Assembly (NCBI GenBank): GCA_030430715.1
Contig: JAUIJZ010000007.1
Location: forward strand, 1 to 64,000
Source of the DNA: Alphaproteobacteria bacterium
GTDB taxonomy: Bacteria > Pseudomonadota > Alphaproteobacteria > Caulobacterales > Aquidulcibacteraceae
Length of the DNA stretch: 64,000 nt
Reading direction: 5' to 3'
The first letter of the stretch is position 1, and every line of letters starts with the position of its first letter. Positions 55,777 to 64,000 of the stretch are shown in pieces. The notes under the pieces are model-generated. The model saw only the letters and a program-made list of their open reading frames with translations, was not told where the DNA came from and made no database searches. The position numbers and the translations under genes were made by a program.

Positions 55777-56804
55777 GCGCCTTTAACCAGGCGCACCAGC
55801 TCCGCCAGATTTTCCGGCGTCGCGTCTGGCGTAATGCCGTGGCCGAGATTGAAAATATGCGGTCCGCCCTGGAACGCTTCGACCACGTGCCGCACGCCTT
55901 GCTCCAGGAATTTTCCGCCGGCCACCAACAATTGCGGATCGAGGTTGCCCTGTAACGGCATGCCTGGCGGGGCTTGTTCGCGCGCGAACGCAGCCGGTGT
56001 TTGATAGTCAACGCCGGCGGCGTTGATCCCGGTTTCACGCGCGTAAGTCCCAAACTGAGCGCCACTGCCGCGCGGAAAGCCGATCACTGGCGCGTCCACG
56101 CCAAGCTCTCGCAGCCGCCGCACTAGCTTGGCAGTCGGTTTCACGATCAATCGTTCAAACAGCGGTTTCGTCAGATCCTGCGACCAGCTCTCGAAAATCT
56201 GCAAACAATCTGCGCCGGCTTTCACCTGCGCCGCCAGATGTTGCGCCGAACATTCCACCAAGAGATCCAGTAGGGCATCGACATCCTGGTAGCGCTGATA
56301 GGCGGCCAGGCGGGCGCGGTCTTTATCGCCACCCTGACCCTGCAACATGTAGGTCGCGACCGTCCATGGGCCGCCGCAGAAACCTATCAGAGCTGTCTCA
56401 CGCGGAAGCTGGCCTTTTATGCGATCCACCGTCTCATAGACCGGGGCCAAACGCTGGATTGCCTTGGCTGGATCATCGAACCGCCAGGTCGCTTCTTCTA
56501 TCAGCGGATCTAGCTGCGGCCCTTCGCCCGCGACAAAGCGGACGTTGCGGCCCAAGGCATCCGGCACGACCAGAATGTCGGAAAACAGGATCGCCGCATC
56601 GAGCGGGAAGCGTCGCAAAGGCTGCATCACCGCCTCGGTCGCGATGGCGGGGGAATAGCAAAAATCCAGGAAGTTCTTCGACCGGCCCCGCAGCTCCCTG
56701 TATTCCGGCAAATAACGGCCAGCCTGACGCATGATCCAAACTGGCGGCGGATCGATCCGCTCACCTTTAAGAACACGCAAGAGCACAGGGGTCTGATCGG
56801 CCAT
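55773..56804 (-). CDS. hemE: Uroporphyrinogen decarboxylase HemE
   Basis: Decarboxylates uroporphyrinogen III to coproporphyrinogen III. The 343-aa protein has the N-terminal WIMRQAGRYLPEYRELR, the FSDILVVPDALG segment and GFCGGPWTVATYML. The ATG at 56804 gives the normal N-terminus; more upstream codons run into the origin region. In Caulobacter hemE borders the replication origin and its promoters lie in it, as is likely here. Confidence 0.97.
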   Translation of the reverse strand: MADQTPVLLRVLKGERIDPPPVWIMRQAGRYLPEYRELRGRSKNFLDFCYSPAIATEAVMQPLRRFPLDAAILFSDILVVPDALGRNVRFVAGEGPQLDPLIEEATWRFDDPAKAIQRLAPVYETVDRIKGQLPRETALIGFCGGPWTVATYMLQGQGGDKDRARLAAYQRYQDVDALLDLLVECSAQHLAAQVKAGADCLQIFESWSQDLTKPLFERLIVKPTAKLVRRLRELGVDAPVIGFPRGSGAQFGTYARETGINAAGVDYQTPAAFAREQAPPGMPLQGNLDPQLLVAGGKFLEQGVRHVVEAFQGGPHIFNLGHGITPDATPENLAELVRLVKGA

Positions 56805-57139
56805 TCCGCGCTTTCTAAACCTAAATTTGAAATGAGAAGGGATAGGGGATTCTTTGTTGTGGCGTTTTGAAAGCGAGGATAGCTCTGCCGTCCACAGCTT
56901 GCCCACAGACTTATCCATGTCCGGCATAGCTACCAAGCCGTTAACCATAAAGCATTTTTGGCGCTTTACGTGAGCAGCCGATTCCCTGCCGAAGCGAAAC
57001 CGGCGCTTGGGATAACAGGGGGAGGAATCGCAGATGAACGGCAGAAATTACGGGCAGTCCGAGATGCCGGCGCCTTCCGGCAATGGTTTTCCCGTGCGTA
57101 GCTGACAGCTTGTCCACAACCCGCGAAGCGCTGATATGA
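56805..57139. other. Predicted chromosomal replication origin (oriC) between hemE and ppsR
   Basis: This 335-bp gap has several 9-mers close to the DnaA box TTATCCACA: TTGTCCACA (57110-57118, 8/9), TTATCCATG (56911-56919), TTGCCCACA (56899-56907), TTATCCCAA on the minus strand (57015-57007), and the weaker CCGTCCACA (56888-56896). GANTC CcrM-type sites occur at 56848, 56980 and 57025. A CtrA-type TTAACCAT lies at 56941-56948. The stretch 56811-56860 is relatively AT-rich. Position next to hemE, the gene-direction switch and nearby parABS all support an origin. It must also hold the hemE and ppsR promoters. Confidence 0.8.
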
Positions 57140-57973
57140 ATGAACATGCCTGATCGATTGGCGACCTATTTCAATGTGCACCTGGTTTCGGACTCGACCG
57201 GGGAGACCCTGGCCGGGGTGATGCGCGCGACGTGCGCGCAATTCGACAACATCCTGCCCATCGAACATTCCTACTTCCTGGTGCGTTCCGCGCGACAGAT
57301 GGAGCGGGTGCTGCGCGAAATCGAGGCCGCGCCCGGCGTGGTCATGTTTACGCTGTCCAGCCTCGAGCACAGGGCCATGCTGGAGCGGCGCTGTCGTGAA
57401 TTGAATATACCGTGCGTGGCGGTTCTCGACCCGGTTCTCGATGTCACATCCCGTTACCTTGAGCAGGAACTAAACCACCGTGTCGGGGCTTCGCGGCGGC
57501 TAACGGCGGAATATTTCAAACGCATCGATGCGCTTGATTTCGCCATGGACCACGATGATGGCCAGCAAGTGGTCGAACTGGAAGACGCTGACGTTATTCT
57601 CGTGGGCGTCAGCCGCACCTCGAAAACACCGACAAGCGTCTATCTCGCGCATCGCGGCGTTAAGGCCGCGAATGTGCCGTTTGTTCCAAGCGTGCCGTTG
57701 CCGCCAGAATTGTTCGCCGACCAACATCCGCTGGTGGTTGGCCTGCTGATTTCCGCGGACCGCCTGATCCATATTCGGCGCAATCGCCTGATGGCGATGA
57801 AAGAGACGCGCGCGGAAAGCTATACCGATGAGGATCTTGTGCGCCGCGAGGTCATGGAGGCGCAAAAGCTATTTGAGCGCGAAGGCTGGCCGACGATCGA
57901 CGTCTCGCGGCGTTCGATTGAGGAAACGGCGGCGGCGGTGCTCAATCTTCTGGCGGAGCATCGCGGCGCGTGA
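57140..57973 (+). CDS. Pyruvate, phosphate dikinase/PEP synthase regulatory protein (kinase-pyrophosphorylase, DUF299)
   Basis: Bifunctional enzyme that switches PPDK or PEP synthase off and on by ADP-dependent phosphorylation and Pi-dependent dephosphorylation of a Thr. The 277-aa protein starts FNVHLVSDSTGETLAGVM and has the P-loop ILVGVSRTSKTPTSVYLA near residue 150. It is the first gene right of the origin, as in Caulobacter. An ATG two codons further in is also possible. Its stop overlaps maf (GTGA). Confidence 0.94.
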   Translation: MNMPDRLATYFNVHLVSDSTGETLAGVMRATCAQFDNILPIEHSYFLVRSARQMERVLREIEAAPGVVMFTLSSLEHRAMLERRCRELNIPCVAVLDPVLDVTSRYLEQELNHRVGASRRLTAEYFKRIDALDFAMDHDDGQQVVELEDADVILVGVSRTSKTPTSVYLAHRGVKAANVPFVPSVPLPPELFADQHPLVVGLLISADRLIHIRRNRLMAMKETRAESYTDEDLVRREVMEAQKLFEREGWPTIDVSRRSIEETAAAVLNLLAEHRGA

Positions 57974-58560
57974 ATCTTGTACTTGCTTCGGCCAGCGCTT
58001 CGCGCCGGCGGCTGCTCGAAGCGGCGGGGCTGAGTTTCGAAGTCGATCCCCCGCGTGTTGATGAAGAGGTGGAAAAGGCGCGGCTACGCACGGGCGGGGC
58101 GTCTCCGGTAGAGCAAGCGCAGGCGCTTGCGGGGTTCAAGTCGCTTTCCGTTTCGCGGCGCCGTGACGGCTTGGTGATCGGCGCGGACCAGATGCTCGCC
58201 ATTGAAGGTGAAACACTGGACAAGCCGCGCGATCTGGATGAGGCGCGCGCCCACTTGCAGCGCTTGCGTGGGCGCACGCACGAATTGCTCACTGCCATCG
58301 TTGTGACGCGCGGGGACGCAATTCTGTGGCGTCACATGGAAACGCCGAAGCTGAAAATGCGCGCGTTCAGCGATGATTTTCTCCAAACCTATTTGCGGCA
58401 GGCGGGGCCAAGCGTGCTGTCATCCGTGGGGGCTTACCAGCTCGAAAGCGTGGGGGCGCAATTGTTCGAACGTGTAGAAGGCGATTATTTCTCTGTGCTT
58501 GGTCTGCCGCTTCTGCCGCTTCTGAGCTTTTTGCGAGAGCAGGGTGTGGCGACGGCATGA
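57970..58560 (+). CDS. maf: Maf-like nucleotide pyrophosphatase
   Basis: House-cleaning enzyme that hydrolyses modified or canonical NTPs. The 196-aa protein opens with LVLASASASRRRLLEAAGL, the phosphate-binding Maf signature, and has VIGADQMLAIEGETLDKP and SSVGAYQLESVGAQLFERV. The GTG start overlaps the preceding stop. Substrate class (YceF- or YhdE-like) is not decided. Confidence 0.93.
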   Translation: MNLVLASASASRRRLLEAAGLSFEVDPPRVDEEVEKARLRTGGASPVEQAQALAGFKSLSVSRRRDGLVIGADQMLAIEGETLDKPRDLDEARAHLQRLRGRTHELLTAIVVTRGDAILWRHMETPKLKMRAFSDDFLQTYLRQAGPSVLSSVGAYQLESVGAQLFERVEGDYFSVLGLPLLPLLSFLREQGVATA

Positions 58561-59381
58561 ACATCACCGGCAAGACTCGCGTGCTCGCTGTCATCGGCGA
58601 TCCGGTTAGCCACTCTCTTTCGCCGATCATGCATAATGGCTGGATCGCCGATCACGGCATTGACGCCGCATATGTAGCGATTCCATTGGTTAGCGAGGAC
58701 GCGGAAAACGAAATCCGCGCTATGTGCCGCTTCGGCTTTGCCGGCGTGAATGTGACGGTGCCTCACAAACACGCCGCCGCCGCGGCTGCTGACCGAAGCG
58801 AAGCGAACGTGGCCAATGTGTTGCGCTGGGAAAAGGACGGATCGGTCTCCGGCTTCAACACGGATGGGGTAGGCTTTCTTGATGCCTTGACCGAGGCGGC
58901 GCCGGATTGGCGCATGCGCGTGAAGCGCGTGCTTATGATCGGCGCGGGCGGCGCGGCGGTCGGCGTCGCGGCTGCGCTCAATGCTCATGTCGATACGATT
59001 CACTTCGCCAATCGCACGCATGCGCGTGCGGAAGCCGCGGCGGACGGTTTGCGCGCTGGGCGGGTGTTGCGCTGGGACGATCTGGAGCGTGGCTTTGGCG
59101 CCGCCGACTTGATCGTGCAGGCCACCAGTCTCGGCATGGAAGGAAACCCGGCGCCAGCTTGGCCAATGGCTGCGGCCAAGCCCGGCGCCATCTGCGCCGA
59201 CATCGTTTATCGCCCGCTGGATACTGAGTTCCTGCGCGCGGCACGCGGGCGAGGACTGGTGGCGATCGACGGTCTCGGCATGCTTATTCATCAGGGCGCG
59301 CGCGCATTCGAGCATTGGTTCGGGGTGCGTCCGGACGCGGGCAAAGCGCGCGAACGCCTGATCGAGGCGCTTTCATCGTGA
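58557..59381 (+). CDS. aroE: Shikimate dehydrogenase AroE
   Basis: Reduces 3-dehydroshikimate to shikimate in aromatic amino acid synthesis. The 274-aa protein has GDPVSHSLSPIMHNGWI, the catalytic Lys in GVNVTVPHKHAA near residue 68, FNTDGVGFLDAL and the nucleotide-binding MIGAGGAAVGVAAAL. Starts overlap maf and coaE (ATGA, GTGA), so maf-aroE-coaE form a tight operon. Confidence 0.96.
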   Translation: MNITGKTRVLAVIGDPVSHSLSPIMHNGWIADHGIDAAYVAIPLVSEDAENEIRAMCRFGFAGVNVTVPHKHAAAAAADRSEANVANVLRWEKDGSVSGFNTDGVGFLDALTEAAPDWRMRVKRVLMIGAGGAAVGVAAALNAHVDTIHFANRTHARAEAAADGLRAGRVLRWDDLERGFGAADLIVQATSLGMEGNPAPAWPMAAAKPGAICADIVYRPLDTEFLRAARGRGLVAIDGLGMLIHQGARAFEHWFGVRPDAGKARERLIEALSS

Positions 59382-59971
59382 TCCAGCTTGGGCTCACCGG
59401 CTCGATCGGTATGGGCAAGTCAACGGTGGCGCGCATGTTCGCGGAGCAGGGCGCGCCGGTGTTTGATGCGGACGCCGCCGTGCATGCCCTTTATGCGAAG
59501 GGCGGGGCGGGTGTTGCGGCGGTCGGGGTAGAATTTCCGCAGGCAATCCGCGACGGCGCCGTTGACCGGGCTGAACTAAGCCGCCTCGTCATGAATGACC
59601 CGGCCGCGTTTAGGCGGCTCGAGCAGGTCGTGCACCCGTTGGTGGCTCAGGCGAATGCTGATTTTGTCGCTGCTCAACGCCAGGCCGGCGCTCAGGTGAT
59701 CGTATTTGACGTGCCGCTTTTGTACGAAAATCGCGGCGCGGCGCGTTTCGATAAGGTGGCGGTGGTGTCCGCGCCGGCGGATATGCAACGCGCCCGCGTT
59801 CTGGCCAGGCCGGGCATGACCGAGGAGAAGTTCGAGGGCATTCTCGCGCGGCAAATGCCGGATGCGGAAAAGCGCACGCGCGCCGATTTCGTTATCGATA
59901 CGGGTTGCCCGCTGGAGGAAACTCGGGCCCAAGTCCGCGCAATCCTGGACGCGCTCCGCGAACACGATTAG
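59378..59971 (+). CDS. coaE: Dephospho-CoA kinase CoaE
   Basis: Last step of coenzyme A synthesis. The 197-aa protein has the P-loop GLTGSIGMGKSTVARMF at the N-terminus, FDADAAVHALYAKGG, and VFDVPLLYENRGAARFD. The GTG start at 59378 overlaps the aroE stop and lies directly before the P-loop strand. Confidence 0.95.
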   Translation: MIQLGLTGSIGMGKSTVARMFAEQGAPVFDADAAVHALYAKGGAGVAAVGVEFPQAIRDGAVDRAELSRLVMNDPAAFRRLEQVVHPLVAQANADFVAAQRQAGAQVIVFDVPLLYENRGAARFDKVAVVSAPADMQRARVLARPGMTEEKFEGILARQMPDAEKRTRADFVIDTGCPLEETRAQVRAILDALREHD

Positions 59972-59980
59972 CAGCGATTC

Positions 59981-60724
59981 ATGCGGGAAATCGTCTTCGA
60001 TACCGAAACCACCGGTGTGTTCGCTCAGCATGCTGAGCTACAATTGCGCGATCGTATTGTCGAGATTGGTTGCGTGGAGATCGTCAATCTCGAGCGCACA
60101 GGCCGCGAGTTTCACGTCTATATAAACCCAGAACGCTCTGTGCCCGACGAAGTCGTTCGGGTGCACGGGCTAACGCGAGATTTTCTTCTGCAACATGCGC
60201 GTTTTGCTGAAGTGGTCGAAAGTTTCCTGGACTTTGTAGGCGATGCGCCGCTGGTCGCGCACAATGCGTCATTCGACCAAGGCTTCATCAATGCTGAGCT
60301 GGAGCGTTGTGGCCTGCCGTTGCCTGCGGCGGAACGGTTCGTCGATACGCTTGCTATCGCGCGCAAGCGCTTTCCGGGCGCGTCATGTTCGCTCGACGCG
60401 CTGGCCAAGCGCTTTCAGCTGGACCGTTATGGTTTCGATTTGGCGTCGCGTAAGGGAGCTGGCGGCCACGGCGCGCTCGTCGATGCCCGCATCCTGGCCG
60501 AAGTGTATCTGCAATTGCAGGGCGGACGCGAACAGAAGCTCGCCTTCGACATGGACGATATTGCGGGGGCATCTTCCGCCGAGCAGGGGCCGATCCGCTT
60601 CAATGCCCGCGCGCCGCGCCCTGCGCCGCTGCCTTCGCGGCTTACAGCAGAGGAAGAAGAAGCGCATGCTGCTTTCATCGCCACGCTGGGCGACGAAGCC
60701 TTATGGCTCAAAACGGGTGGTTAG
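59981..60724 (+). CDS. dnaQ: DNA polymerase III epsilon subunit DnaQ
   Basis: 3'-5' proofreading exonuclease of the replicase. The 247-aa protein has ExoI FDTETTG at residue 6, ExoII LVAHNASFDQGF near residue 95 and ExoIII HGALVDARILAEVYLQL near residue 163, all catalytic acids present. A C-terminal extension (about 180-247) should contact the alpha subunit. It starts 9 bp after coaE and converges on secB with a 3-bp overlap of stop codons. Confidence 0.96.
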   Translation: MREIVFDTETTGVFAQHAELQLRDRIVEIGCVEIVNLERTGREFHVYINPERSVPDEVVRVHGLTRDFLLQHARFAEVVESFLDFVGDAPLVAHNASFDQGFINAELERCGLPLPAAERFVDTLAIARKRFPGASCSLDALAKRFQLDRYGFDLASRKGAGGHGALVDARILAEVYLQLQGGREQKLAFDMDDIAGASSAEQGPIRFNARAPRPAPLPSRLTAEEEEAHAAFIATLGDEALWLKTGG

Positions 60725-61224
60725 AAACCTGACACGCCGCCGCCGCTACTTGCGGCGCGGTTCTGGCGGTCTTGCTGTTCTGCCCAATAGAGCGGCGCAA
60801 AATCGATCGGATTCAGCATGAGCGGTGGATAACCGCCCTCACGCGTCACTTCCGCAAGCATTTGCCGGCTGAAAGGAAACAGGAGACGCGGACATTCGAT
60901 CCAGATCAGCGGTTCGATCTCCTCGGGGCGCGCGTTCACGAACTGAAACAGGCCCGTATAGATCAGGTTGACGCTGAACATGTTCTCGTCGCCACGATGC
61001 GCCTCCACCTTGATGCAGAGATCGACCTCAATGGTCTCGCCGGCATCGCCGACAGGGCGGGATTTGACCTCGACGCCCATATCGATCGTGGGTTCGATTT
61101 CGTAGGCGCGCTCCGTCGCGGCCGCGAGGCCGTTCTGGAATGAAAGTTCTTTCACGAACTGGGATAGAACCCTGAGTTGAGGCGTTTCAGCGGGCCCGCT
61201 ACCCGGTGCTGCTTGCATGCTCAT
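60721..61224 (-). CDS. secB: Protein-export chaperone SecB
   Basis: Tetrameric chaperone that keeps preproteins unfolded for SecA. The 167-aa protein has QFVKELSFQNGLAA, the AYEIEPTIDMGVEVK strand and the C-terminal FPFSRQMLAEVTREGGYPPL and LNPIDFAPLYW segments. The order dnaQ-secB-Tim44 is conserved in alphaproteobacteria and is the likely ancestor of mitochondrial import gene neighbours. Confidence 0.96.
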   Translation of the reverse strand: MSMQAAPGSGPAETPQLRVLSQFVKELSFQNGLAAATERAYEIEPTIDMGVEVKSRPVGDAGETIEVDLCIKVEAHRGDENMFSVNLIYTGLFQFVNARPEEIEPLIWIECPRLLFPFSRQMLAEVTREGGYPPLMLNPIDFAPLYWAEQQDRQNRAASSGGGVSGF

Positions 61225-61371
61225 ACGGCAACTCGCCTTTTAGGATCAGTAGGCGGGCTAACATGGGCGGCTGGACGCGGCAACTGAGCCCGCGCTGGCG
61301 CTGCGCGCCCGTTCGCACTATCTTAACAGACGCGCGCAGAGGGCGACTCTGTCGGATCGGAGCAAGTATCA

Positions 61372-61974
61372 GTGGATCGGAGCCTACTCGAAATCCTGTT
61401 CCTGGCATTCATTGCCGGGTTCGTGCTGTTTCGGCTCTATACGACCTTAGGCCGCCGCACGGGCGCTGAGCGGCCATCTGAGCCGCGTCCGGCGCCGGCT
61501 CAAGGCCAATTGCCGCGTGAGCCGATCGGGCTGCAGCAAACCCAAGCTCCAGCCTCGAGCGGGCCAGCGGGCGAGGGATTGGGCGCAATCATGCGTGTCG
61601 ATCCCAGCTTCGACGTCGAACATTTCCTTTCCGGCGCGCGTACCGCCTATGAGTTCATCGTCAATGCGTTCTCTCAGGGAGACCGTGACGCTCTGAGCGA
61701 GATACTGACGCCGCGCGTTTTCGAATCTTATTCCGCGGCCATCGATGCGCGCGAAAAAACCGGCGAGCCAGGCCCCGAATTGGTTCGTTTGAAGAATGCC
61801 GAGATCGTCGACGCCGATTTGTCGGGCGATACGGCGCGTATCGCCATCCGATTTGAAGCGGAGCTCGCTGAAGGCGCCCATGGCGTGCGCGACGCACGCG
61901 AACGCTGGACCTTCGAGCGCGATGTGCGGTCCGACGATCCGAACTGGCGATTGGCGCGTGTGGCGGCGGCGTGA
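61372..61974 (+). CDS. Tim44-like domain membrane protein (TimA type)
   Basis: The 200-aa protein has an N-terminal membrane anchor (LLEILFLAFIAGFVLFRLY, residues 5-23), a Pro/Gln-rich linker to about residue 70, and a Tim44-like domain (FLSGARTAYEFIVNAFSQGD onward to the end) with final WRLARVAAA. It resembles the bacterial Tim44 homologue TimA described in Caulobacter. The GTG start has GGAG upstream. Its stop overlaps the Smr gene (GTGA). Confidence 0.9.
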   Translation: MDRSLLEILFLAFIAGFVLFRLYTTLGRRTGAERPSEPRPAPAQGQLPREPIGLQQTQAPASSGPAGEGLGAIMRVDPSFDVEHFLSGARTAYEFIVNAFSQGDRDALSEILTPRVFESYSAAIDAREKTGEPGPELVRLKNAEIVDADLSGDTARIAIRFEAELAEGAHGVRDARERWTFERDVRSDDPNWRLARVAAA

Positions 61975-62489
61975 GCAGACGCAAGCGCGAACTGAGTGTT
62001 GAAGAAAAGCGGCTCTGGCGACGCGTTGCCGAAGGCCTGCAGACGAAAAAGCCTCTTCCAGAACTGATTGAGCCGGCGCCGGACGAGAGCAAGCCTCCGC
62101 GCCCGGCGGTGCGGATGCGTGAGACCAATGCAATCAAGCCGTCACCGCGCACAATCACGACAGCGCCCCTTGCTGATCGCGCAAGCGAAAAGCGCGTTCG
62201 GCGCGGGCAAGTCGAGATCGGCGCAACGCTTGATCTTCATGGCCACACTCAAGTCTCGGCGCGTGGGGCGCTGCACTCATTTCTGAGTGCGAGCCATGCG
62301 CGGGGCGATCGCACGGTCATTGTGATCACGGGCGTTGGCCGCGCGGGGGAAGGGGTATTGCGCCGCCATCTGCCGGATTGGCTCGCTGATCGCGAGGTGC
62401 GGACATTCATATCCGGCTATGCGCAGGCCCACCGCACACATGGCGGCGCCGGCGCCTTTTACGTGTTTCTAAAGCGCGCCAAGCACTGA
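61971..62489 (+). CDS. Smr-domain protein
   Basis: The 172-aa protein has a basic, poorly conserved N-terminal half and a C-terminal Smr domain: LDLHGHTQVSARGALHSFL near residue 86, VIVITGVGRAGEGVLRRHLP, and GGAGAFYVFLKR at the end. Smr domains have nicking nuclease or RNA-cleaving activity in other proteins; which applies here is not known. Confidence 0.9.
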   Translation: MSRRKRELSVEEKRLWRRVAEGLQTKKPLPELIEPAPDESKPPRPAVRMRETNAIKPSPRTITTAPLADRASEKRVRRGQVEIGATLDLHGHTQVSARGALHSFLSASHARGDRTVIVITGVGRAGEGVLRRHLPDWLADREVRTFISGYAQAHRTHGGAGAFYVFLKRAKH

Positions 62490-62609
62490 AGCGGTTTGGT
62501 GAATGCGCGTTTACACCATTGAACAAATCATAGCCGCGGCTTTTAGCGCAAAATAACCAAAGCGTACGAGATTCCCCCGCGCGCGCAATTCGCGCGCCGC
62601 GGAGACTTT

Positions 62610-64000
62610 ATGCAGCCCTCGACGAGCATGCGCCACTTGAAGCGCCCGCACGGCCTCGCCGCGCGGGCCGCGCTGTTTGCCGCGATGCTGATCGCCGTCA
62701 CCGCGGCGCTCACGGCTGCAATTTTGATCGTTGGAGCGCAGCAAGCAAGCGGGCGCGACCAGATTGTACGTATTGAGAATCACGCAAAACAATTCGCCGG
62801 GGCCGTAAATGAGGCTCTGGCCAATGGCACGATAGCGGAAATAGATGCCTTGGCGCAGGTGTCGCTGAGAAGCCCTTCAGTGCGCGGCATTAGTGTGCGC
62901 ACCGCGGACAACACAACGGTTTTCGAAGCGCTGGCAACGTCGGCGGACGCCGCAGCGCTTGATAGAGCGGCCCGCAGAGTTATTGCCGAGGGCCAGCTGG
63001 TGCGCTTGTCCGTTGATGGCGGCATGGTGGTTGGCGCGCCCACACAAGATGGCGGTGTCGCTTTGCGGTCTTGGAGCGATGAGGCCTTTCGCTTCGACCT
63101 TCTACCCGCGCTGGCGCCAATCTTGTTGCTGCTCGCCGGGCTCGGCCTGACGGCGATACCGCTGACGGTTTGGCTCGTGCGCCGTTCGCTTGCGCCGCTC
63201 GATGAACTCACCCGCTTCGCCGAAACTGTTACCGACGAGGGTGCGACCCAGCCGATTGAACTGCAAGCGGGTGATGAATTCCGAACACTGGCGAACGCGT
63301 TCAATCAAATGATCGCGCGCTTGGACAAGTCTATGCGGCACATCCAGCAAATCGCTTTGGTCGATCCCGTGACCCAGCTGCCCAACGGCGAACAATTCGT
63401 ACGCGAGGTGGATCATTGGATTGTCCAAGGCAAAGCCGGAGCCGGCGCGGTTCTGGTATTCGAGCTTCAGCGTCTGCCCAAACTGATGCAGATGCTCGAT
63501 CAGGCGGCGACGCGCGATTTTATGCGCGTTATCGCCGAACGCTTCACCAGCGCGGCGCAAACCGTGGACAAATTAGTACGCGTTGGCCGGCGAGACGGCG
63601 CAGCCGCAATGGCGGCGCGTCTTGGGACCGTGGAATTTGCGGTGTTCGCGCCTGGCGTCGTGTCAGCCTCCGATGCGGCGCGCTTTGCACAACATTTGAA
63701 TGCGGCGCTGAACCAGCCGTTTGATTGGCGCGGCCATAAGCTCACTTTGGGCGCCTGCTGTGGCGTCGCACTTGCTCCGCGTGACGGCCGCGACGCAGAC
63801 GCCGTGATCCGCCATGCGCATATGGCGCTCGGCGCAGCGCAGGCCGCGCCTGGGCGCCTGAAAGTGTTCACGCAATCGCTTGACCGCGAGGCTGTCGCAA
63901 AACTCACGCTGGAACGTGAAATGCGCGGGGCGCTGGAGAACAATGAATTTCGCGCCTATTTCCAGCCCAAAATCAATCTTGCCAACGGCCGGATCGAGGC
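62610..64000 (+). CDS. Membrane protein with HAMP, degenerate GGDEF and EAL domains, 3' part missing
   Basis: The open frame from the ATG at 62610 (GGAG upstream) runs to the window end, 463 codons so far. Two membrane segments (about residues 18-42 and 155-180) flank a periplasmic region; a HAMP-like linker follows (RRSLAPLDELTRFAETV). A GGDEF-type domain runs from about 245 to 410, but the GG[DE]EF position reads RLGTVEFAV, so cyclase activity is unlikely. The EAL domain begins at LEREMRGALENNEFRAYFQP. It probably degrades or senses c-di-GMP. A GC hairpin (GCGCG-CAATT-CGCGC) lies just before the ribosome-binding site. Confidence 0.85.
   Translation, partial: MQPSTSMRHLKRPHGLAARAALFAAMLIAVTAALTAAILIVGAQQASGRDQIVRIENHAKQFAGAVNEALANGTIAEIDALAQVSLRSPSVRGISVRTADNTTVFEALATSADAAALDRAARRVIAEGQLVRLSVDGGMVVGAPTQDGGVALRSWSDEAFRFDLLPALAPILLLLAGLGLTAIPLTVWLVRRSLAPLDELTRFAETVTDEGATQPIELQAGDEFRTLANAFNQMIARLDKSMRHIQQIALVDPVTQLPNGEQFVREVDHWIVQGKAGAGAVLVFELQRLPKLMQMLDQAATRDFMRVIAERFTSAAQTVDKLVRVGRRDGAAAMAARLGTVEFAVFAPGVVSASDAARFAQHLNAALNQPFDWRGHKLTLGACCGVALAPRDGRDADAVIRHAHMALGAAQAAPGRLKVFTQSLDREAVAKLTLEREMRGALENNEFRAYFQPKINLANGRIE

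Overview
The window is chromosomal DNA from a GC-rich alphaproteobacterium, most likely of the order Caulobacterales. The main evidence is gene order. A hemE - intergenic region - ppsR-maf-aroE-coaE-dnaQ-secB-Tim44 block sits at 55.8-62.0 kb, and rho-hemJ-hemH-hemE and mnmE-mnmG-rsmG-parA-parB lie just left of it. This is the arrangement around the Caulobacter replication origin. I read the 335-bp hemE/ppsR gap (56805-57139) as the chromosomal origin. It holds several DnaA-box-like 9-mers, GANTC sites and a TTAACCAT CtrA-type motif. Genes on both sides mostly point away from it.

Layout. 1-11.5 kb: a long leftward run, glnD-murJ-trpS-usp-nfuA-tsaB-rimI-fur-miaB-phoH-ybeY-corC, mostly with overlapping or nearly touching genes; corC runs off the left edge. 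11.6-17 kb: a small membrane protein, mutS, and maeB on the opposite strand. 17-22 kb: comM, a hybrid sensor kinase and ampG, all leftward. 22.2-25.4 kb: BON lipoprotein, yraN and rsmI facing an LpoA-like lipoprotein, an envelope cluster also known in enterobacteria (yraL-M-N-P). 25.4-32.4 kb: hemW-rdgB, a DUF2975 + XRE regulator pair, rph, then hrcA-grpE. Between rph and hrcA sits a lone AAA/STAND-type ATPase with a C-terminal winged helix. It is preceded by three copies of an inverted repeat, TTAGGY-N7-RCCTAA, that do not match a regulator I know.

32.5-41 kb: a secreted protein made only of six PPC domains, alkB-like, dnaK-dnaJ, dapB and small accessory proteins. 41-49 kb: an aminotransferase and the parB-parA-rsmG-DUF3088-mnmG-mnmE segregation and tRNA-modification block, with parS-like sites. 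49-54.7 kb: metabolic genes, then rho and hemJ. 54.7-62.5 kb: haem synthesis, origin and the conserved right-hand block. 62.6 kb to the end: a membrane-bound degenerate GGDEF + EAL protein cut by the window edge.

No rRNA, tRNA, CRISPR array, insertion sequence or prophage was recognised. Most of the window is core genome. The least explained part is the rph/ATPase/hrcA region (29.3-30.7 kb). Coordinates of start codons were chosen from overlaps with the upstream gene, Shine-Dalgarno-like sequences and where conserved domains begin; several starts are GTG.
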